From positions 1,024,001 to 1,088,000 of the forward strand of contig NZ_CALYLN010000001.1 in assembly GCF_944801835.1 (NCBI RefSeq): DNA of 64,000 nt. The letters run 5' to 3'. The DNA comes from Bartonella sp. B1099. Its GTDB lineage: Bacteria > Pseudomonadota > Alphaproteobacteria > Rhizobiales > Rhizobiaceae. The position numbers were made by a program, and so were the translations under genes. Below the pieces are notes generated by a model. It made no database searches. It was not told where the DNA came from and was given only the letters and a program-made list of their open reading frames with translations. Shown in pieces: positions 63,679 to 64,000 of the stretch (positions within the stretch are counted from its first letter, which is position 1; every line of letters begins with the position of its first letter).

Positions 63679-64000
63679 TTAAAGTGTGATGATTGTCTTT
63701 GATGCAATGGTTGAATCGGAATTAAAAGTGTAAAGAATAGGAATGCCGGTCGCTAATTCTTGAGATATAATTTCCTCGCTGGTGAGACCTTCAAGCGCCA
63801 TAATAAGAGCACGAAGAGAATTCCCATGCGCTGCGATCAAAACAGTTTGAGAGCGCAAAATATGAGGCTGGATATGATAAAGATAATAAGGCCAAATGCG
63901 TGCACCGGTATCGCGTAGACTTTCTCCATTCGGGGGGGCAATCGTATAGGAGCGGCGCCACATTTGCACTTGCTCTTGCCCCCATTGTTGGCGCACTTCA
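63679..64000 (-). CDS. gpmA: 2,3-bisphosphoglycerate-dependent phosphoglycerate mutase, C-terminal part
   Basis: The window cuts off the 5' end. Visible are [20 protein letters not shown], then [20 protein letters not shown] (second catalytic His) and the C-terminal [20 protein letters not shown]. Glycolytic housekeeping gene, and so the chromosomal anchor beyond the prophage. Confidence 0.9.
   Translation of the reverse strand, partial: EVRQQWGQEQVQMWRRSYTIAPPNGESLRDTGARIWPYYLYHIQPHILRSQTVLIAAHGNSLRALIMALEGLTSEEIISQELATGIPILYTFNSDSTIASKTIITL

Noticed and set aside
1..64000. CRISPR array, rRNA operon or insertion sequence
   Set aside because: I saw no regularly spaced repeat-spacer series, no rRNA sequence and no transposase.

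Overview
The window looks like the chromosome of a Bartonella-type alphaproteobacterium. It is AT-rich, it carries a large mosaic prophage of the kind found in that genus, and it ends in host sequence (a tRNA-Leu and the 3' part of a phosphoglycerate mutase gene). The genus is inferred from gene content and composition, not from a search.

Layout. 97-944: a hexapeptide-repeat protein gene behind a structured leader. 2.0-6.9 kb: a single-chain type ISP-like restriction-modification enzyme, now in pieces. 7.5-9.9 kb: a primase-like Toprim gene and a DUF3987 gene, both damaged. 10.2-15.0 kb: a foreign-looking cluster (two membrane proteins, double-hotdog dehydratase, citrate-synthase-like protein, PaaK-like ligase, methyltransferase) abutting the phage endolysin; most of its genes carry one frameshift. 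15.0-44.1 kb: the phage virion genes on the minus strand, with P2-type tail genes (D, X, U, T, E/E', FII, FI, fibre, I, J, W, V) and lambda-type head genes (head-tail joining, E, D, scaffold-like, S49 protease, portal, W, terminases). 44-52 kb: many toxin-antitoxin modules and minor phage genes. 52-63.4 kb: the early region, with an unknown convergent pair, a DUF1376 replication gene, a RuvC-like nuclease, a divergent Cro/CI-type switch, antirepressors, hexapeptide-repeat proteins, ERF, a YqaJ exonuclease, DUF488 and an AlpA-like protein. The prophage appears to end at the 3' end of tRNA-Leu(CAG). No integrase is visible.

The most striking feature is a repeated cassette (near 23, 34-35 and 45-46 kb). 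It consists of a conserved promoter, a leader of about 130 nt that folds into a multibranched RNA with compensatory base changes, an antirepressor with an exchangeable N-terminal domain, a coupled 92-residue protein of unknown function, and a related GC-rich hairpin. Each cassette sits next to toxin-antitoxin genes between virion modules. A fourth copy of the leader drives the hexapeptide-repeat gene at 97-810, so one factor could control all four loci. Three of the four are antirepressor genes, so the leader may be part of a multi-locus prophage control circuit.

Damage is concentrated in 2-15 kb and the early genes (single-base frameshifts, some in homopolymers, and nonsense codons). Whether these are real lesions or base-calling errors cannot be decided from the sequence alone.
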